From UBA1444 sp964601085 (lineage in GTDB: Bacteria; Bacillota; Negativicutes; UBA1444), in assembly GCA_964601085.1 (NCBI GenBank), contig CAZRLN010000088.1, forward strand, positions 1 to 7,536: a DNA stretch of 7,536 nt. Direction: 5' to 3'. Made by a program: the position numbers and the translations under genes. Of the stretch, positions 6,070 to 7,536 are shown in pieces (positions within the stretch are counted from its first letter, which is position 1; every line of letters begins with the position of its first letter). Under the pieces are notes generated by a model. The model did no database searches and was not told the origin of the DNA. It saw nothing but the letters and a program-made list of their open reading frames with translations.

Positions 6070-6828
6070 ATGGGCAGAAAGTGGCGGATATCTTTAATAC
6101 TCGTTCTTTGCCTTGCATTGACAGCTACGGCGGCGCTGGCGGCCGACCGCTTCACCCTGCTGGCGGGAACCCGTTGGGAGACGGAAGGCTGCATCGCGGA
6201 TTCGGGGCAACCCGGACCGACAGCGCTGGTTCTGGGTGGCGTTCACGGCAGCGAGCCGGCTGGGGCGCTGGCGGCGGCGCAGGTTTGCACGTTTCAGCCG
6301 ATGACGGGAAAAATTGTCGCGGTTCCCCGCGTCAATATACCCGGTTTGGCGGCCAAGCTGCGTTATGTGCCGGATGGCGGCGGCGACATGAACCGGGTCT
6401 ATCCGCCGGAGAACGGTGAAACGCCGGCGGAACGGATGGGCGAGGCGATCATCGCCCTGATGGAAGAACATCGCATCCGTCTGTTCGTCGACTTGCACGA
6501 AGCTCGCACTTTCCATAAACTCGATCCGACTTCCCTCGGCCAATCCCTGTTGCCGGCGAATAATCCGGCCAGTGACGCGATGGCGATGGCGGCGATTGAA
6601 GCCGTAAACCGTGAAATTGATGAAGAGGTTAAAAAGTTTACCCGGCTCGGCCCGCCCATTCGTCGGAGTGCGGCCTGGTACGCCGGCAAGGCGCTGGGAA
6701 TCGCCGCGTTCACAGTGGAAACCTCTGCACAGCAGCCATTGGCGGACCGGGTCGGGCAACACCTGGCCGTGGTCAAGGAGCTGCTGATGACTGGAGGCTG
6801 GCTGGCCCGACCGCAAAAAGATCATTGA
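6070..6828 (+). CDS. Exported AstE/AspA-type zinc amidohydrolase or carboxypeptidase
   Basis: A 252-residue predicted exported protein of the succinylglutamate desuccinylase/aspartoacylase group (Pfam PF04952, M14-like fold). Zinc ligands are H59 and E62 in GGVHGSEPAG and H143 in FVDLHEA; N108-R109 in GDMNRVYPP is the substrate-carboxylate motif, and E217 in FTVETSAQQP is the likely general base. These enzymes remove an acyl group or terminal residue from an N-acyl amino acid or peptide. I chose ATG 6070 because it gives a standard signal peptide: MGRKWR, a hydrophobic core ILVLCLALTATAA, and an ALA-A type cleavage site near residue 24. The frame stays open to ATG 6019 (269 residues), but no ribosome site precedes that codon and the added 17 residues only lengthen the basic n-region. 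GAGG at 6063-6066 is close to ATG 6070, so translation may be weak. An envelope location suggests peptide or peptidoglycan-fragment processing; the substrate is unknown. Confidence 0.82.
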   Translation: MGRKWRISLILVLCLALTATAALAADRFTLLAGTRWETEGCIADSGQPGPTALVLGGVHGSEPAGALAAAQVCTFQPMTGKIVAVPRVNIPGLAAKLRYVPDGGGDMNRVYPPENGETPAERMGEAIIALMEEHRIRLFVDLHEARTFHKLDPTSLGQSLLPANNPASDAMAMAAIEAVNREIDEEVKKFTRLGPPIRRSAAWYAGKALGIAAFTVETSAQQPLADRVGQHLAVVKELLMTGGWLARPQKDH

Positions 6829-6927
6829 ACTCTGAAAAGGATTTCCGGCGGCAAGGTCTAATAGTATCTATAGAAATTATTAACGCGGAACAGGGTGCGT
6901 GTTTTGCCGGAGAAATGGGGGAAACCG

Positions 6928-7449
6928 ATGAAAAAATGGTGTAATGTCTTATGTTTGGCGCTTTTACTGTCATTTGGCGCGGCCCCGGCTTTTGCCGAAC
7001 CGGAGCCGGTGCGTCTGGTCGAGATGGTGAAGAAACCGGGCGTCGATTTTCGGCAATTCAAGTCGGTGGGCACGGAGGTGTCTGTCAGCTTGCAACCGGC
7101 CAATAGCTGGTCGATCGAACGGAGCGATCCGTTTCTGCGGCAGCGCATCCAGACACTGGCGTTGGCTGCTGCCAAGAAACAGGGCTGGATTCCGGTCGAC
7201 AACGCCGACGCCGACATCAAGCTTAAGCTGAAGATTCTTGAATGGGGACGACTGCGCGACAGCCACGACCAGAACCTGATGGAGTATGTTCAGTTCGAAC
7301 TTCGGGCCGAGTCCGCCCAAGACGGGTTGGTAATGCGGGGAACCGCGAAATACAATCGGGTCGATCCGACGGAACCGGATTTGTCCAAAGTGCACGAAAC
7401 GTTCGGTTCTCTACTGGAAGAGTTTTTGGCGGCGCTCCACGGCCAGTAA
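6928..7449 (+). CDS. Exported protein of unknown function
   Basis: A 173-residue protein that I do not recognise with certainty. It starts with a clear signal peptide: MKKW, a hydrophobic stretch to about residue 18, and AFA|EPEP cleavage after residue 23. C5 and C9 lie within the signal region with no lipobox in the right place, so it is probably a free periplasmic or secreted protein rather than a lipoprotein. The mature part has an FRQFKSVGTEVSVS strand region, a helix with LRQRIQTLALAAAKKQGW, then NADADIKLKLKILEWGRL and a C-terminal helix FGSLLEEFLAAL. This order (a modified strand, a helix ending in a GW/GY turn, a 'DADI' strand) recalls DUF4136/DUF4410-type envelope proteins, but only loosely. 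ATG 6928 is preferred over an in-frame GTG at 6895 because the signal peptide starts there and GGGGGA (6917-6922) is 5 bases upstream. The 99-base gap before it is AT-rich at 6858-6884 and may hold a promoter, but no clear hexamer pair is seen. Confidence 0.75.
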   Translation: MKKWCNVLCLALLLSFGAAPAFAEPEPVRLVEMVKKPGVDFRQFKSVGTEVSVSLQPANSWSIERSDPFLRQRIQTLALAAAKKQGWIPVDNADADIKLKLKILEWGRLRDSHDQNLMEYVQFELRAESAQDGLVMRGTAKYNRVDPTEPDLSKVHETFGSLLEEFLAALHGQ

Positions 7450-7496
7450 GCCGAAGCGTCTGAATTGAAATCAACGGAGAATCAGGGAGGGTTATC

Positions 7497-7536
7497 ATGG
7501 AAAAACGTAGATTGGGCCGGACCGGCATGGAAGTCA
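7497..7536 (+). CDS. Probable aldo/keto reductase, 5' end only
   Basis: Only 13 codons are visible: MEKRRLGRTGMEV. This LGRTGMEV start is the typical N-terminal beta-hairpin of aldo/keto reductase family proteins, NAD(P)H-dependent carbonyl reductases. GGGAGGG (7485-7491) lies 5 bases before ATG 7497, a strong ribosome site. The rest of the gene, including the catalytic Asp-Tyr-Lys-His set, lies beyond the window, so the family call rests on this short motif. Confidence 0.7.
   Translation, partial: MEKRRLGRTGMEV

Overview
The window looks like chromosomal DNA from an anaerobic Bacillota-type bacterium. It is GC-rich (roughly high fifties percent, judged by eye), all genes lie on the + strand, most have strong Shine-Dalgarno sites, and the content is fermentative: an acetate-kinase homologue and an hbd-crt pair, plus DUF1015. 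A Negativicutes or Clostridia member would fit, but the sequence alone does not settle the taxon. I see no rRNA, tRNA, CRISPR array, transposase or phage gene.

Layout, left to right. (1) The C-terminal part of a DUF1015 protein, ended by a textbook intrinsic terminator. (2) An acetate-kinase superfamily protein whose ATP-side motifs are mostly kept but whose acetate-site residues are changed. (3) A 220-base regulatory gap with a good promoter overlapped by a Rex-like operator, then hbd (3-hydroxybutyryl-CoA dehydrogenase) and crt (short-chain enoyl-CoA hydratase). (4) A long hairpin, then an isochorismatase-family cysteine hydrolase overlapping, through its stop codon, the ribosome site of a small nitroreductase. 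A RidA deaminase follows after 66 bases. (5) A structured gap, then an exported AstE/AspA-type zinc amidohydrolase/peptidase and an exported small protein of unknown function. (6) The first 13 codons of a probable aldo/keto reductase at the right edge.

Working together: hbd and crt carry out adjacent steps between acetoacetyl-CoA and crotonyl-CoA. An NADH-responsive Rex site over their promoter makes sense because Hbd consumes NADH in the butyrate direction. The hydrolase, nitroreductase and RidA belong to the same three superfamilies as RutB, RutE and RutC of pyrimidine degradation, although by sequence they look like general members. The most interesting points are the acetate-kinase homologue with an altered substrate site, the Rex-type operator, and the three-gene hydrolase/nitroreductase/RidA cluster. 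No wholly new multi-gene system is evident.
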